A stretch of 64,000 bases of DNA, taken from assembly GCF_034259205.1 (NCBI RefSeq), contig NZ_CP139487.1, positions 2,294,001 through 2,358,000 on the forward strand, in the 5' to 3' direction. The DNA comes from Peredibacter starrii. Its GTDB lineage: Bacteria > Bdellovibrionota > Bacteriovoracia > Bacteriovoracales > Bacteriovoracaceae. Shown in pieces: positions 27,452 through 36,500 of the stretch. The stretch's first letter is position 1. Each line of letters starts with the position of its first letter. Both the position numbers and the translations under genes were made by a program. Below the pieces are notes generated by a model. It was not told the DNA's origin. It ran no database searches and was given only the letters and a program-made list of their open reading frames with translations.

Positions 27452-27918
27452 GGATCCTTCACAATGAATACATATTCTCTAAATTGGTTTGGTAAAAGCT
27501 CTCTGTGAGTCATTCTCAGAGTCACTTTATATAAACCTCGGAACTCCATTGTTCCGACTTTGAATGGTGTTACGACATAACCTATTTTCCCTGGACACGT
27601 AGGGTATGCCTCAAGAGGCAGCATCCCATCATTGACCCAGCATAGGTTTAGACTTTTTTCTACAGCATCGTAGGTTGTGTGTTTTAAAAATTCTTCGGGC
27701 TCGAAATCAATCTTTTCCATCATGATGTTAGATCTGATGGAGCCAATGATACCGGAGATCATGTTTTCTAAATTGGCGTTTTTATCTACAACGGTTTTTT
27801 TGTTACTAAGGTAATCGATCCCGTTAAGAATGATGTATCCACCAACGCTGGCGATGGAGATCCCTACCAGAACCTCTAACAGACCCATACCTTTTTGGTT
27901 CTTAAATAGTTTTTTCAT
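27448..27918 (-). CDS. PilV-like type IV minor prepilin
   Basis: A 156-residue protein with the prepilin signature after a short basic leader: NQKG, then MGLLEVLVGISIASVGGYIIL. Cleavage after Gly10 leaves Met at +1 and Glu at +5. Small soluble domain of about 120 residues. It is bound by ATGA overlaps to the large PilX/GspK-like gene upstream and the PilW-like gene downstream. It is probably part of the initiation complex at the pilus tip. Confidence 0.83.
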   Translation of the reverse strand: MKKLFKNQKGMGLLEVLVGISIASVGGYIILNGIDYLSNKKTVVDKNANLENMISGIIGSIRSNIMMEKIDFEPEEFLKHTTYDAVEKSLNLCWVNDGMLPLEAYPTCPGKIGYVVTPFKVGTMEFRGLYKVTLRMTHRELLPNQFREYVFIVKDP

Positions 27919-30800
27919 CTAATCATATCCACTCGAGAATCTTCTCGAATGACCCATTTTTGAATACGGTTAACTTTTTGAGATGTCATAGCATCTCCAG
28001 GATTTGCAATTCCGATGTCCGGATCGACGGTCGTCCAGCTGAAGTTATTTGGCCCGTTACTAACCATGTCCATCGGGCTACAAGCATTTACTCGGGCCAT
28101 GATTGCAGGACTTTCTTTAAGGTCCTTCCACGTATAGCTCATAAGTAGATTCGTGTTTTGGCAAACACCTTTTGAACTACTGAAGTCAGTCATCACTAGA
28201 TCTGTTGCTTTTGTGTCCCAGATACTGTGCCAGTGCACTTGGGTTGAGCCATCCACCGGTTGGATAAGGTCTTTTACGATGAACGTTCCAATCATATAAA
28301 GTGGTTCGCTACGACCACCTTGGATCACGAGTTTGTTACAAACATAGAAGCCATACACGCGATTACGGTTTGGCGGAATGATACATTCTTCAACGACAGA
28401 CTTAGAGAAAGAAGCGGCATGTCCCTCCAGGATCGGAGAGTTATCAGTTGGCATTGTGAATTCTATCGAACTAATGGGATCGTGATTTGGTGTATCGACC
28501 TGTGCACCAGGAGGAGTATTGGCATAGTTCCAGGCGAAGTTTGTACTGCCTGACATATCTAAGTCCCAATCCGCAATTCCCATTCCAGATGGACAACTAA
28601 GGTCATAAATTTCTTTAGGACGTGGATCCCATTTATCATCCGGATCACCGGAAAAGTTGTCGTAGTTATCAGTCTTGCGCCAGTTAGATACACTTAAATT
28701 ATTATATTGATATCCGTTGTCAGTAATAAGAGTTAAGTCATTTCCATCATCACCAGAAATTTTAAGTTTTACGTAACGACTCCACTGGCCGTAGTGGTAA
28801 GGCCAAAAATCAAAACGAAGATTTTTTTCATCGTTACTCATTTTGTTTTTTGCCATATTGAAATACATGCTCCACTGCTGATTATAGGTGAAGCTTAGAG
28901 TCTTCATGTTTAGCACGAATCCTTCAGAGGTCGTGTGATTGGCCAGTTGAAATGATGCCATTGGTTTTTTGTTGGCGTCTTTCAAGTCATCTTTTAATTC
29001 ATTAAGTTTGTTTACCAGATCTTTGCGGGCGTCTTTGTAATCGTCCCAGGCATCTTCAGTATCGTTACAGCTGCCAAAGAGACAGGCGTCTTTTTTCGAG
29101 AATCCCCAGTCTACGCAATCACTATTTGCGTCTTCTTCACATTCATCTTTAAAGTCTTCCCCTTCGTCTTTGAATTTTTTGTATTCCTGAAGTTGAGAGA
29201 AGATATGATCTGATTGAATGGCGTTGTAGAAATTATTTTTCTTGGCGTCCTCTACGCTTTTAATTAGATCTTTGATTTTATTTTCAGTCACATCAAGTTT
29301 ACTTAGATCTAGTTCCATTCTCGCTTCTGAGCCAACTCCAATCGTTCCACGAAGTGAACGATCATCATTTTTTAATCTGAATTCTCCCAGTGAGGTCAGG
29401 CCCGGCGGAGGTGTAGGGATAGAAAAAACAATGATTGGATCTTTCTTGCCACCGCCCCACCAGTTTCCGCTGTTGTCCTCTTCGGAGATAACATCAGGTG
29501 ACATGCTAGAGGGCTTAAATCTGTTTCGAAGATTGAAGCCCAGTAATATTTTTTTGGTTGTCTTGCTGCCATTAGAAGAAACATCGTAATTAGTAAAACC
29601 AAGACGAGAATTGTTGTTCATACTGGGTGTGGTTTGAACTTTGGTCTCTTCAATACATTGTTCAAGGAGCGCCTGGTTTACTGCGGTCTGGGACGCGTGA
29701 TTGTAGAGATTATAGAAACCCTTGTCTTCCGTAGCATCCAGGTTAAGGCCCCCCAGGAAGCCTCTGAAGTTTGGATAATTATCCTGCTTTGACAAATGTG
29801 GATGACCACGGTCATTGAAAGTGTAATCCGCGCCATTACTATTAACCACGCGACCGGCGCGAAAGGTACTACCTGTTCCACCGCCTGAGTTATACATGCC
29901 TAAAACTAATGGGGCATAAAAAACAGAACCCTGATCTTTATCATATCCCTCAGGAGGAAGAACAAGGTCTCCGGCCACATATACGGGTCCTCTGAATTCA
30001 TTCAGGGCCTTTGTATCAAGGTTTCCGTATTTAATGAGCGAGAAGGTATGAAGTCGACGTGGATAGAAAGTGTAGTATGCAGTTGAATCTGCTGTTCTCA
30101 TCACAGTACAGCTGAATCTTGTTCTCGAGATATCGGTTGTGATGTTAATCCCAATTTTTCTTTCTTCACCGGCACCAATATTGTTGTAGTCCTTTACTTG
30201 AAAGATTTCAATGTTCACTTCATTCACGCAGTCTCTAACACTCTTTGAGATGAGATAGAGCGGATGCTGGTCTGTCATATCCTGAAGGATTGCCTGAGTT
30301 ACCTTGAATTTCATTTTTCCGTCTGTCGGATAAACATCTTCATAGGCAAGAAGGCGAGAGGCCTTTTGCGGAGTTTGATGGTAACGAACGTAATTTAAGG
30401 CAAGAATTCGGTTAGCACTTTCGGCCGAAGGCATGGCATTCAGGGGAGTTCCGATGTTCTCGGGTCCCCATAAAATTCTCTCTAGATTTCCCGGATGTGT
30501 AACAATATCTTCCATCGCCTTTCCCGAACCGCAATCGTTGGAAAGCAGAAGATCAGTCACACCATTATTCACTGATAAACACCAGCGTTCACGAATCCCG
30601 TGAATGAGGTAATCATTTAAGCTTGAAATAAAAACGCGATAGTCGATTGTTGATTCGGCCTTCTTCTTCTCACTATGGAGCTTCGGCAGCATTTCAGTCG
30701 TAACATAACCAAGGCCACCAAGGGCAAGGGCCACAATCATGATGGTAAATAGAAGGGAAACACCCGCTTGGTTTTTCAGGATCTTAGAAAAATGTTTCAT
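27915..30800 (-). CDS. Very large PilX/GspK-like minor pilin or pilus-tip protein
   Basis: A 961-residue protein. The N terminus (KNQAG, then VSLLFTIMIVALALGGLGYVTT) resembles prepilins, but residue +5 after Gly13 is Phe, not Glu. Lack of Glu5 is also seen in GspK and PilX, which sit at the pilus tip. The remaining 900 residues are exported, rich in Asn, Asp and Gly, with a charged helical section near 500-600 and paired cysteines towards the C terminus. PilX and GspK are usually 160-330 residues, so this one is about three times longer. It heads the operon pilX-like, pilV-like, pilW-like, calcium-loop protein. A role in surface or prey attachment is a reasonable guess. Confidence 0.72.
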   Translation of the reverse strand: MKHFSKILKNQAGVSLLFTIMIVALALGGLGYVTTEMLPKLHSEKKKAESTIDYRVFISSLNDYLIHGIRERWCLSVNNGVTDLLLSNDCGSGKAMEDIVTHPGNLERILWGPENIGTPLNAMPSAESANRILALNYVRYHQTPQKASRLLAYEDVYPTDGKMKFKVTQAILQDMTDQHPLYLISKSVRDCVNEVNIEIFQVKDYNNIGAGEERKIGINITTDISRTRFSCTVMRTADSTAYYTFYPRRLHTFSLIKYGNLDTKALNEFRGPVYVAGDLVLPPEGYDKDQGSVFYAPLVLGMYNSGGGTGSTFRAGRVVNSNGADYTFNDRGHPHLSKQDNYPNFRGFLGGLNLDATEDKGFYNLYNHASQTAVNQALLEQCIEETKVQTTPSMNNNSRLGFTNYDVSSNGSKTTKKILLGFNLRNRFKPSSMSPDVISEEDNSGNWWGGGKKDPIIVFSIPTPPPGLTSLGEFRLKNDDRSLRGTIGVGSEARMELDLSKLDVTENKIKDLIKSVEDAKKNNFYNAIQSDHIFSQLQEYKKFKDEGEDFKDECEEDANSDCVDWGFSKKDACLFGSCNDTEDAWDDYKDARKDLVNKLNELKDDLKDANKKPMASFQLANHTTSEGFVLNMKTLSFTYNQQWSMYFNMAKNKMSNDEKNLRFDFWPYHYGQWSRYVKLKISGDDGNDLTLITDNGYQYNNLSVSNWRKTDNYDNFSGDPDDKWDPRPKEIYDLSCPSGMGIADWDLDMSGSTNFAWNYANTPPGAQVDTPNHDPISSIEFTMPTDNSPILEGHAASFSKSVVEECIIPPNRNRVYGFYVCNKLVIQGGRSEPLYMIGTFIVKDLIQPVDGSTQVHWHSIWDTKATDLVMTDFSSSKGVCQNTNLLMSYTWKDLKESPAIMARVNACSPMDMVSNGPNNFSWTTVDPDIGIANPGDAMTSQKVNRIQKWVIREDSRVDMIR

Positions 30801-30858
30801 GTCTAATATTAACTCTCAGAATGGAGTTCCAAACAATATAAATTTTTATTATTGTCTA

Positions 30859-30887
30859 ATTATATGTTTACGAAGGTAAAGTAACAA
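30859..30887 (-). promoter_or_regulatory. Sigma70-type promoter of the minor-pilin operon
   Basis: On the minus strand the -35 box TTGTTA (30882-30887) is followed by a 17-base spacer and a perfect -10 box TATAAT (30859-30864). Transcription would start near 30852, giving a leader of about 50 bases before the ATG at 30800. The intergenic region is strongly AT-rich. Confidence 0.6.
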
Positions 30888-30920
30888 TTTTCTTAATGGA
30901 ACACTTTAGATTGAGTGAGT

Positions 30921-31493
30921 CTAATTCTTGTCAGGTGCCATGAACCAGGTGATGGCCAGAATAAGTAGTCCTACTGAGAAAAGAATCCATTTTGTCTTGT
31001 TGGATTTTACAACTTCCACTGGTTCTTCATAGGTGACTGGATTACGCGGTCTTTTTGAGATGGGCTTTTTCTCTAGTTCAAGAGTGATAGAAGGCTTGTT
31101 GAGTTCAATACGAGCAAGTCTAATGGTCGAAGTAAAATCTCCGCTTGGAGCAAGATCTGAACTTACAACCTTATCAGAACTAGAAGCTCCCGGCTTATTT
31201 GAAAGTTCACATTCTAGCTTACCCATCGAAAGAGCAGCATTCGGCGGGATGAGTGTTTTGGTGCTCGGTGGAATTCGCTGACCATTGATAGTCACACCAT
31301 TGGAGCTACCAAGATCAGTGATATAAAAGACTTCTTTTTCTTTGCTGTAATCGATCTGGCAGTGTTGTCTGGAAATTGAATCATGAGGAACAATCAGATC
31401 ACACTTGGGCGAACGACCCACGACCACAGAATTTTTGTGAGTCGTGAGATCCATTGTTTTATCAAATTCAATTTGAACTGATAGTCTGATCAT
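30921..31493 (-). CDS. FHA-domain protein with C-terminal membrane anchor
   Basis: A 190-residue protein. The FHA domain (about residues 18-95) shows VVVGRSPKCDLIVPHDSISRQH and ITDLGSSNGVTINGQ. A linker follows, then one hydrophobic segment near the C terminus (WILFSVGLLILAITWFM, about 169-185). The architecture matches the FHA gene at 24247-24831. Its ATG overlaps the argS stop by one base, so it is translated from the argS message. It may tether a phosphothreonine-binding module next to membrane machinery such as the pilus; that link is inference from position. Confidence 0.83.
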   Translation of the reverse strand: MIRLSVQIEFDKTMDLTTHKNSVVVGRSPKCDLIVPHDSISRQHCQIDYSKEKEVFYITDLGSSNGVTINGQRIPPSTKTLIPPNAALSMGKLECELSNKPGASSSDKVVSSDLAPSGDFTSTIRLARIELNKPSITLELEKKPISKRPRNPVTYEEPVEVVKSNKTKWILFSVGLLILAITWFMAPDKN

Positions 31494-33238
31494 TACATTT
31501 TCTCTGGGGCCTCAATTCCTAGAAGCGCTAAACCTTGTTTCAAAGTAAGGGCAGTGGCCTTTGAAAGCATCAGGCGTGATGAGCGCACTGGTTCAGGGGC
31601 CGAACCCACCGGACATTCAGCATAGAAACTATTATAGGCCCGAGATAGGTCGTATAAATAGCCAGTCAATGCCGAAGGCTTATACTGAAGAGTTGCTTGT
31701 TCCACGACCTGATGAAAATTCATAAGTTGCGCCACTAAATCTTTTTCTTGAGGGGCAGTTGCATGAATTTCATTCGAGGTTGGAGCGCCAAGTTTATTCA
31801 CCATTGAATTAATACGGGCGTAGGCATACTGGATATAGGGACCAGATTCCCCATCAAGCTTCAACCATTCTTGCATATCAAAAACGATTTTCTTTCCTGG
31901 ATCAATGCGGGTCATACCGTATTTGATGGCACCTTTTGCAACAATTTGAGCTGTTGATTCAATTTGTTCAGGCGACCACTCATTAACGTAACGATTCAGG
32001 TATTGCTCCTTAATCATCTTCACCATGTTTTCAATCAGGGCCTGTAGAGGAACGATGTTACCCTTACGAGAACTCATGGCCCCGTCTGGTAGTTCCACGA
32101 AGTCATATTGAAGGTGGAAACACTTCTTAGCATTTTCAAAGCCCATGAGCTCAAGCACTTTGAAAACTTGCTTAAAGTGATGTTCTTGCCGTTTATCTAC
32201 CACGTAGATGTTTTTCTCAATATGGTAGTCCTGAAACTTACGTCTTGCTAGCTCGATATCTTTTGTAGCGTAAAGGCCGTTACCATCAGACTTCAAAAGC
32301 ATGCAGAAACCAAGCTTATAGTCTTCAAGGTTCACACCAACTGCACCTTGATCTTCAACAAAAAGACCTTTCTGCTGATACTCACGGGCAAGTTTCACTG
32401 AAGCTGAATCAACTTCCGATTCCCAGTACCAGACATCAAATTTTACATTGGCCCAGGTATAAACTTCGTTCATGAGTTCAATTGACCACTCACGAGTTTC
32501 TTTCCATAGGTCGTAATACTCACCAGATTTCTGTTCTAGTTGTTTTAGGATGGCAGTTAGTTGCTCACGGTTTGAGGCCTCTTTCTCAGTTCCGCGCTCG
32601 TCCTCAAGTTTATTGTGGCCGGCCGTATAGAGAGTTCCAAGCCAGGCACCTTTCTTTGTTTTAGGAATTTCACCTTTATAGTGAAACTTCAAATACCAAA
32701 GACATTTAGCAACGTGAGTACCCACGTCGCCCGGGAAAGTCGAAGCAACGATATCAAAACCAGAGTAGCGGTGAAGTCGAATAAGAGCGTCACCAAGACA
32801 AAGGTTTCTCATATGGCCCACGTGCATTTCTTTGTGGGTGTTTGGTTGTGAGTATTCAATCATTGTCTTCGGCGTATTTTCTGTAAGCTTCTGCTTAAAC
32901 ATGTCTCCGCTTAGAATTGATGGAATAATCTTTGAGGCGATTGCGTCAAAATTAAAAAAGAAATTGAGGTAAGGCCCCATGGCCTTCTTCTCGGTGATGA
33001 ATTTTGGAAGCTCAGTGAAAGCAGCTTCTAAAGATTTTGCGGCCTGGGCCGGATTCGTTTTTGCTTCTTTGGCAATTTGGAAAAGTGGAAACGCTAGATC
33101 ACCAGCTTCCTTAGATGGTGTAGCACCAAATAATCCATAGGCCTTTTCCCAAGGGAAAATGATTGAAAAAGTTTTTTCGATGATGGGGGCAATAGCAATC
33201 GCAAGTTCTTTGCGAAACTGATCGTGATATGTGAACAC
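31493..33238 (-). CDS. argS: Arginyl-tRNA synthetase
   Basis: A 581-residue class I aminoacyl-tRNA synthetase. The HIGH motif appears as HVGH (residues 139-142, within EMHVGHMRN) and the KMSKS region as MSSRKGN, the usual degenerate ArgRS form. The N-terminal additional domain and the C-terminal DALR anticodon domain (ending in ALTLKQGLALLGIEAPEKM) are both present, so it is full length. It charges tRNA-Arg in the cytoplasm. The FHA gene downstream overlaps its stop. Confidence 0.96.
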   Translation of the reverse strand: MFTYHDQFRKELAIAIAPIIEKTFSIIFPWEKAYGLFGATPSKEAGDLAFPLFQIAKEAKTNPAQAAKSLEAAFTELPKFITEKKAMGPYLNFFFNFDAIASKIIPSILSGDMFKQKLTENTPKTMIEYSQPNTHKEMHVGHMRNLCLGDALIRLHRYSGFDIVASTFPGDVGTHVAKCLWYLKFHYKGEIPKTKKGAWLGTLYTAGHNKLEDERGTEKEASNREQLTAILKQLEQKSGEYYDLWKETREWSIELMNEVYTWANVKFDVWYWESEVDSASVKLAREYQQKGLFVEDQGAVGVNLEDYKLGFCMLLKSDGNGLYATKDIELARRKFQDYHIEKNIYVVDKRQEHHFKQVFKVLELMGFENAKKCFHLQYDFVELPDGAMSSRKGNIVPLQALIENMVKMIKEQYLNRYVNEWSPEQIESTAQIVAKGAIKYGMTRIDPGKKIVFDMQEWLKLDGESGPYIQYAYARINSMVNKLGAPTSNEIHATAPQEKDLVAQLMNFHQVVEQATLQYKPSALTGYLYDLSRAYNSFYAECPVGSAPEPVRSSRLMLSKATALTLKQGLALLGIEAPEKM

Positions 33239-33275
33239 GGGTGTCCTCGGGTCTAAAAAATTATAAAAAGATTAT

Positions 33276-33713
33276 CTAATCAATCTTGATAGACATCAAG
33301 ACATGTTTTCCAATATGAGGAATTGAAAAGAACTCACCAGATGGCTGGAAACCAACTTTCGTATAAAACCCCATGGCCTTTTCACGGGCATTACACCACA
33401 AAAGTGTACACTGGTTTTGTTTGATTACTGGGAAAGCGGTTCTTAATAGTGCTGATGACAGACCCTGTCCTTGATATTCAGGAAGGGTGGCCATGCCACG
33501 CAGGCGGTACTGATATTGATCTGTAAATTTTTCGTTACGTTCGAAGTAGAAAGAAGCAACACTCACGAGCTTTTTGTCTACGAAGGCGCCCAGGTGAAAT
33601 GTCATCTCATCATTATCACCCTGAAAGATACAATCATCGAGCGTACCATTTGGACGCAGCATTTTATGTCTGATGTGATGGGTATCAATAGGTTTGATTC
33701 TTAAAACTTGCAC
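33276..33713 (-). CDS. GNAT-family N-acetyltransferase
   Basis: A 145-residue protein. The acetyl-CoA-binding motif A is visible as LRGMATLPEYQGQGLSSALLR, the Q/RxxGxG/A signature being QGQGLS. The following strand and helix (LLWCNAREKAMGFYTKVGFQ) are motif B of GNAT enzymes. The substrate is unknown. The start is a GTG at 33713 with no clear ribosome site; the next in-frame Met would remove the first strand. Confidence 0.85.
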   Translation of the reverse strand: MQVLRIKPIDTHHIRHKMLRPNGTLDDCIFQGDNDEMTFHLGAFVDKKLVSVASFYFERNEKFTDQYQYRLRGMATLPEYQGQGLSSALLRTAFPVIKQNQCTLLWCNAREKAMGFYTKVGFQPSGEFFSIPHIGKHVLMSIKID

Positions 33714-33761
33714 GCATCGAGATTAAACATAACGATGTGATTTGACAAAGAAAAAACCTGA

Positions 33762-34397
33762 TTAAAAAATTGAGACGCGAATTAAGTGCTCAAGCCCTAG
33801 TCGGCCTACGGTTTGGACAAACGTACTGAAAACCACATTTGGTATCTTGGATTCCGGACCCCTCCAGTCGGTTTTCAGACCCAAAAGACAATACTTGCCA
33901 ACATCATGAACGATGACAGTTCCTTTCAAATCTTTCAAAAAACCTTTTTCAAACACAAACGGATAGTGACCGGGTTTTGTGATTCGAGGAATTTTAAATT
34001 CGACCACCATCGGGAAAGGTAGAAGAGCATGATCGATGGTGAAATTTAGTCTCTGTGTTTTGTCGTCGTATTTACTACTTTTAACGAAATCCATGTAGTT
34101 GTGATAATTCTCATAGAGAGAAAGTTTTCTCATGGCCCGAATACAATTACGTGGATGAATGCCGGAAACGAACAACATCATTTGTTGTTCTTTCGGGGTA
34201 GGAGAGTCGACTTTACCTACTGAAATAACTTCGCCTTTCAATAAATCTTCGATTTGTCCTTCTGAAGGCGTATAAAAAGGTTTAAGCTCCTCCAAAATTG
34301 GTTTATCAAAACTTGCAGAAAGACTCACTTTAGTCTGAGATAAAGAACTTTCGTTGATAAAGAAACTCAAGAAAAGAAATAAAAATCGCCATCTCAT
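33762..34397 (-). CDS. Secreted protein of unknown function
   Basis: A 211-residue protein when started at the ATG at 34397, where a signal peptide begins (MRWRFLFLFLSFFINESSLSQ). The reading frame is open further upstream, but that part is basic, low in hydrophobic residues, and overlaps the divergent topoisomerase gene, so it is not used. The mature part mixes beta strands and ends in an amphipathic helix (FVQTVGRLGLEHLIRV). The general layout could fit a START/SRPBCC-like lipid-binding fold, but I cannot support that firmly. Confidence 0.6.
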   Translation of the reverse strand: MRWRFLFLFLSFFINESSLSQTKVSLSASFDKPILEELKPFYTPSEGQIEDLLKGEVISVGKVDSPTPKEQQMMLFVSGIHPRNCIRAMRKLSLYENYHNYMDFVKSSKYDDKTQRLNFTIDHALLPFPMVVEFKIPRITKPGHYPFVFEKGFLKDLKGTVIVHDVGKYCLLGLKTDWRGPESKIPNVVFSTFVQTVGRLGLEHLIRVSIF

Positions 34398-34476
34398 TGG
34401 TTGACCTATTGTTCGGGATGCCCTTAATCTTATCCTATTGATTTTCCTGCAAGCAACTTTAAAGGAGACTTTGACA

Positions 34477-36498
34477 ATGGCCGTCGAAGAAGTGAAGCGC
34501 CGTGGCGCAAAGGTCAAGGAAGCTCTTATTGAGAGCAAAGACCAGCGTTGGCACTGCCGAAACCGTGTAACTCTAGTTTTCGGAAGTAATGACATTGAAG
34601 AGCTAGATACTTACGTTTATACAACCGATTCTCTCGAGTTTAAGAAAGTAAATTTCCATCAGGCCAAATCCAAGGCCATCGAAGAAATCCTTGATAACTG
34701 TATTGATGAGTTTTATCGCGGTCACGTGACTGAAATTCACTGTAACCTTTCACCGGATGGTAAGGTCGTTACAGTTCAGGATAACGGAATTGGGTTCCCG
34801 CTCGCTAAAATGAAGGACGTTTATACGGAATTCAGAACGGGTTCGAAATTTAAAGATGAAGAAGTGGATGATAAGGGTTTCCTTTACCGTACTCTTGGCC
34901 AAAACGGCCTGGGTGCTTCAGCTACATGTCTAACATCTGATATGTTCAAGGCCACTGTTCGTCACTATAACTCGAAAAAAGAACAAACTTACGAGTTCAT
35001 TGATGGCGCTCTGAAAATTCATAAAACAAAAGAAAAGCCATTCAAAGGTCCATCTGGTGTAAGAGTTGAACTAACTCTTGCAAAAGAAGTTTATAAAAAC
35101 CAAGTTGTAGATAAAGAGCTTCTTCGTAAGCGTATTATTGACCTTGCTTACAATAACCCGGGACTAACGTTCTATTTCAATGACGAGAAATACCTTTATA
35201 AGAAAGGTCTTTTCGAACTTGCTCAGCGTATTGATGGAACAACTGCTCAGCTCATTGGTGATGAGAAGTTTGTCTATGAAACAACCAACATCAAAGGTGC
35301 CAAAGTCAAGGCCCAGTATGATGTTCACGTTTCTGTGACTTTCGATAAGAAGTCAGATGATAAAGAAAGAATGATTTCTTTCGTTAACTCGACTCCGACA
35401 TATGACGGTGGTTTCCACCACGATCGTATTAAGCGTCTTTATATCAATACCATTAAAGATAAACTTGAAAGAACGGCCAAGAAAGACAAGCTAACACTTG
35501 TAGATAACGATGTTCTTGCCGGTATGACTTTCGTGATCGGTATCGTCATGCCGAACCCACGTTTTGAGTCTCAGACTAAGCGTAAGCTTGTTCGTGATGC
35601 TCTTCTTGAGAAAGCACTTGAAACTTTCATGGCCGATGGCATGACTAAGTTCATGCGTAAGAACCAAGAGCTTCTTGATCATATCATGGAGAGAGCGAAA
35701 TCTCGTCAACGTATGATGGATCTAAAAGATGCATCAAAACTTGCGAAGAAAGGTAAAAAGCAAAGAGTTGAAAAACTTCTTGATGCTAACGAAAGAAAAG
35801 ACCGTACAAAATGTGCTCTATTCATCTGCGAAGGTGATTCGGCCATTGGTGGTCTACGTTCTGCTCGTGATAAAATGTATCAAGGTGGAATTGCGCTTAA
35901 AGGTAAGCCGATGAACGTTTCTCAAGCTTCGATTAAAGAAGTTCTTGAGAACCAGGAGTTCGCGGACATTATGAGTTCAATTGGTCTTGCGATTGGCCAG
36001 AAAGCAGAAGCTCAAGAGCTTCGTTTCTCTAAGATCGTCTTCCTTGCCGACTCAGACGTGGATGGTGGTCACATCAATACACTTCTAACGAACTTCTTCT
36101 TCACGTTCTGGCCTGAAATGTTTGAAAAGGGCATGATCCAGATCGCGAAAGCTCCACTTTTTGAGGTTGTGACAGATAAAGGAACAATTTACTGCGAATC
36201 AACTGATGAACTTGAGAAGCTTAAAGTTCGTAAAGACATTAAGATTAAAGAGATCATGCGTAACAAGGGTCTTGGTGAAATGAGCCAGGAAGCGTTTAAG
36301 CATGTACTTAGCCGGAAAGATTTCACAAAAATTTCTGTGAAAGATATGAGTGCTTCTAAATCAATGCTTGAAACTTGTTTCGGTAAAGAGTCTCAGCTTC
36401 GTAAAGACCTATTGATCGATTCAGATGAAATCGATGTTGATCTAACGAACGTGATTGCCGGTAATAAGGCCAAGAAAAAAAGTGAAGCGAGAGCGTAA
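34477..36498 (+). CDS. Type IIA DNA topoisomerase, B/ParE-like ATPase subunit
   Basis: A 673-residue protein. The GHKL ATPase domain has the N box EEILDNCIDEF (near residue 70), the Mg-binding DNGIGFP and the lid GQNGLGASA. The transducer domain follows, then the TOPRIM domain with ICEGDSA (near residue 448) and ADSDVDGGH (near 524). The motif LKGKPMNV matches the topo IV/eukaryotic topo II pattern rather than the gyrase form. ATG 34477 has AAAGGAG upstream. It is two bases upstream of the A subunit gene. The protein hydrolyses ATP to drive strand passage. ParE is the nearest label, but similarity to phage-type topo II large subunits is possible, so no gene symbol is given. Confidence 0.87.
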   Translation: MAVEEVKRRGAKVKEALIESKDQRWHCRNRVTLVFGSNDIEELDTYVYTTDSLEFKKVNFHQAKSKAIEEILDNCIDEFYRGHVTEIHCNLSPDGKVVTVQDNGIGFPLAKMKDVYTEFRTGSKFKDEEVDDKGFLYRTLGQNGLGASATCLTSDMFKATVRHYNSKKEQTYEFIDGALKIHKTKEKPFKGPSGVRVELTLAKEVYKNQVVDKELLRKRIIDLAYNNPGLTFYFNDEKYLYKKGLFELAQRIDGTTAQLIGDEKFVYETTNIKGAKVKAQYDVHVSVTFDKKSDDKERMISFVNSTPTYDGGFHHDRIKRLYINTIKDKLERTAKKDKLTLVDNDVLAGMTFVIGIVMPNPRFESQTKRKLVRDALLEKALETFMADGMTKFMRKNQELLDHIMERAKSRQRMMDLKDASKLAKKGKKQRVEKLLDANERKDRTKCALFICEGDSAIGGLRSARDKMYQGGIALKGKPMNVSQASIKEVLENQEFADIMSSIGLAIGQKAEAQELRFSKIVFLADSDVDGGHINTLLTNFFFTFWPEMFEKGMIQIAKAPLFEVVTDKGTIYCESTDELEKLKVRKDIKIKEIMRNKGLGEMSQEAFKHVLSRKDFTKISVKDMSASKSMLETCFGKESQLRKDLLIDSDEIDVDLTNVIAGNKAKKKSEARA

Positions 36499-36500
36499 TT

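Noticed and set aside
34398-34595. N-terminal extension of the secreted protein at 33762-34397
   Set aside because: It is basic and lacks similarity to a signal, and it overlaps the divergent topoisomerase gene; a good signal peptide begins at 34397.
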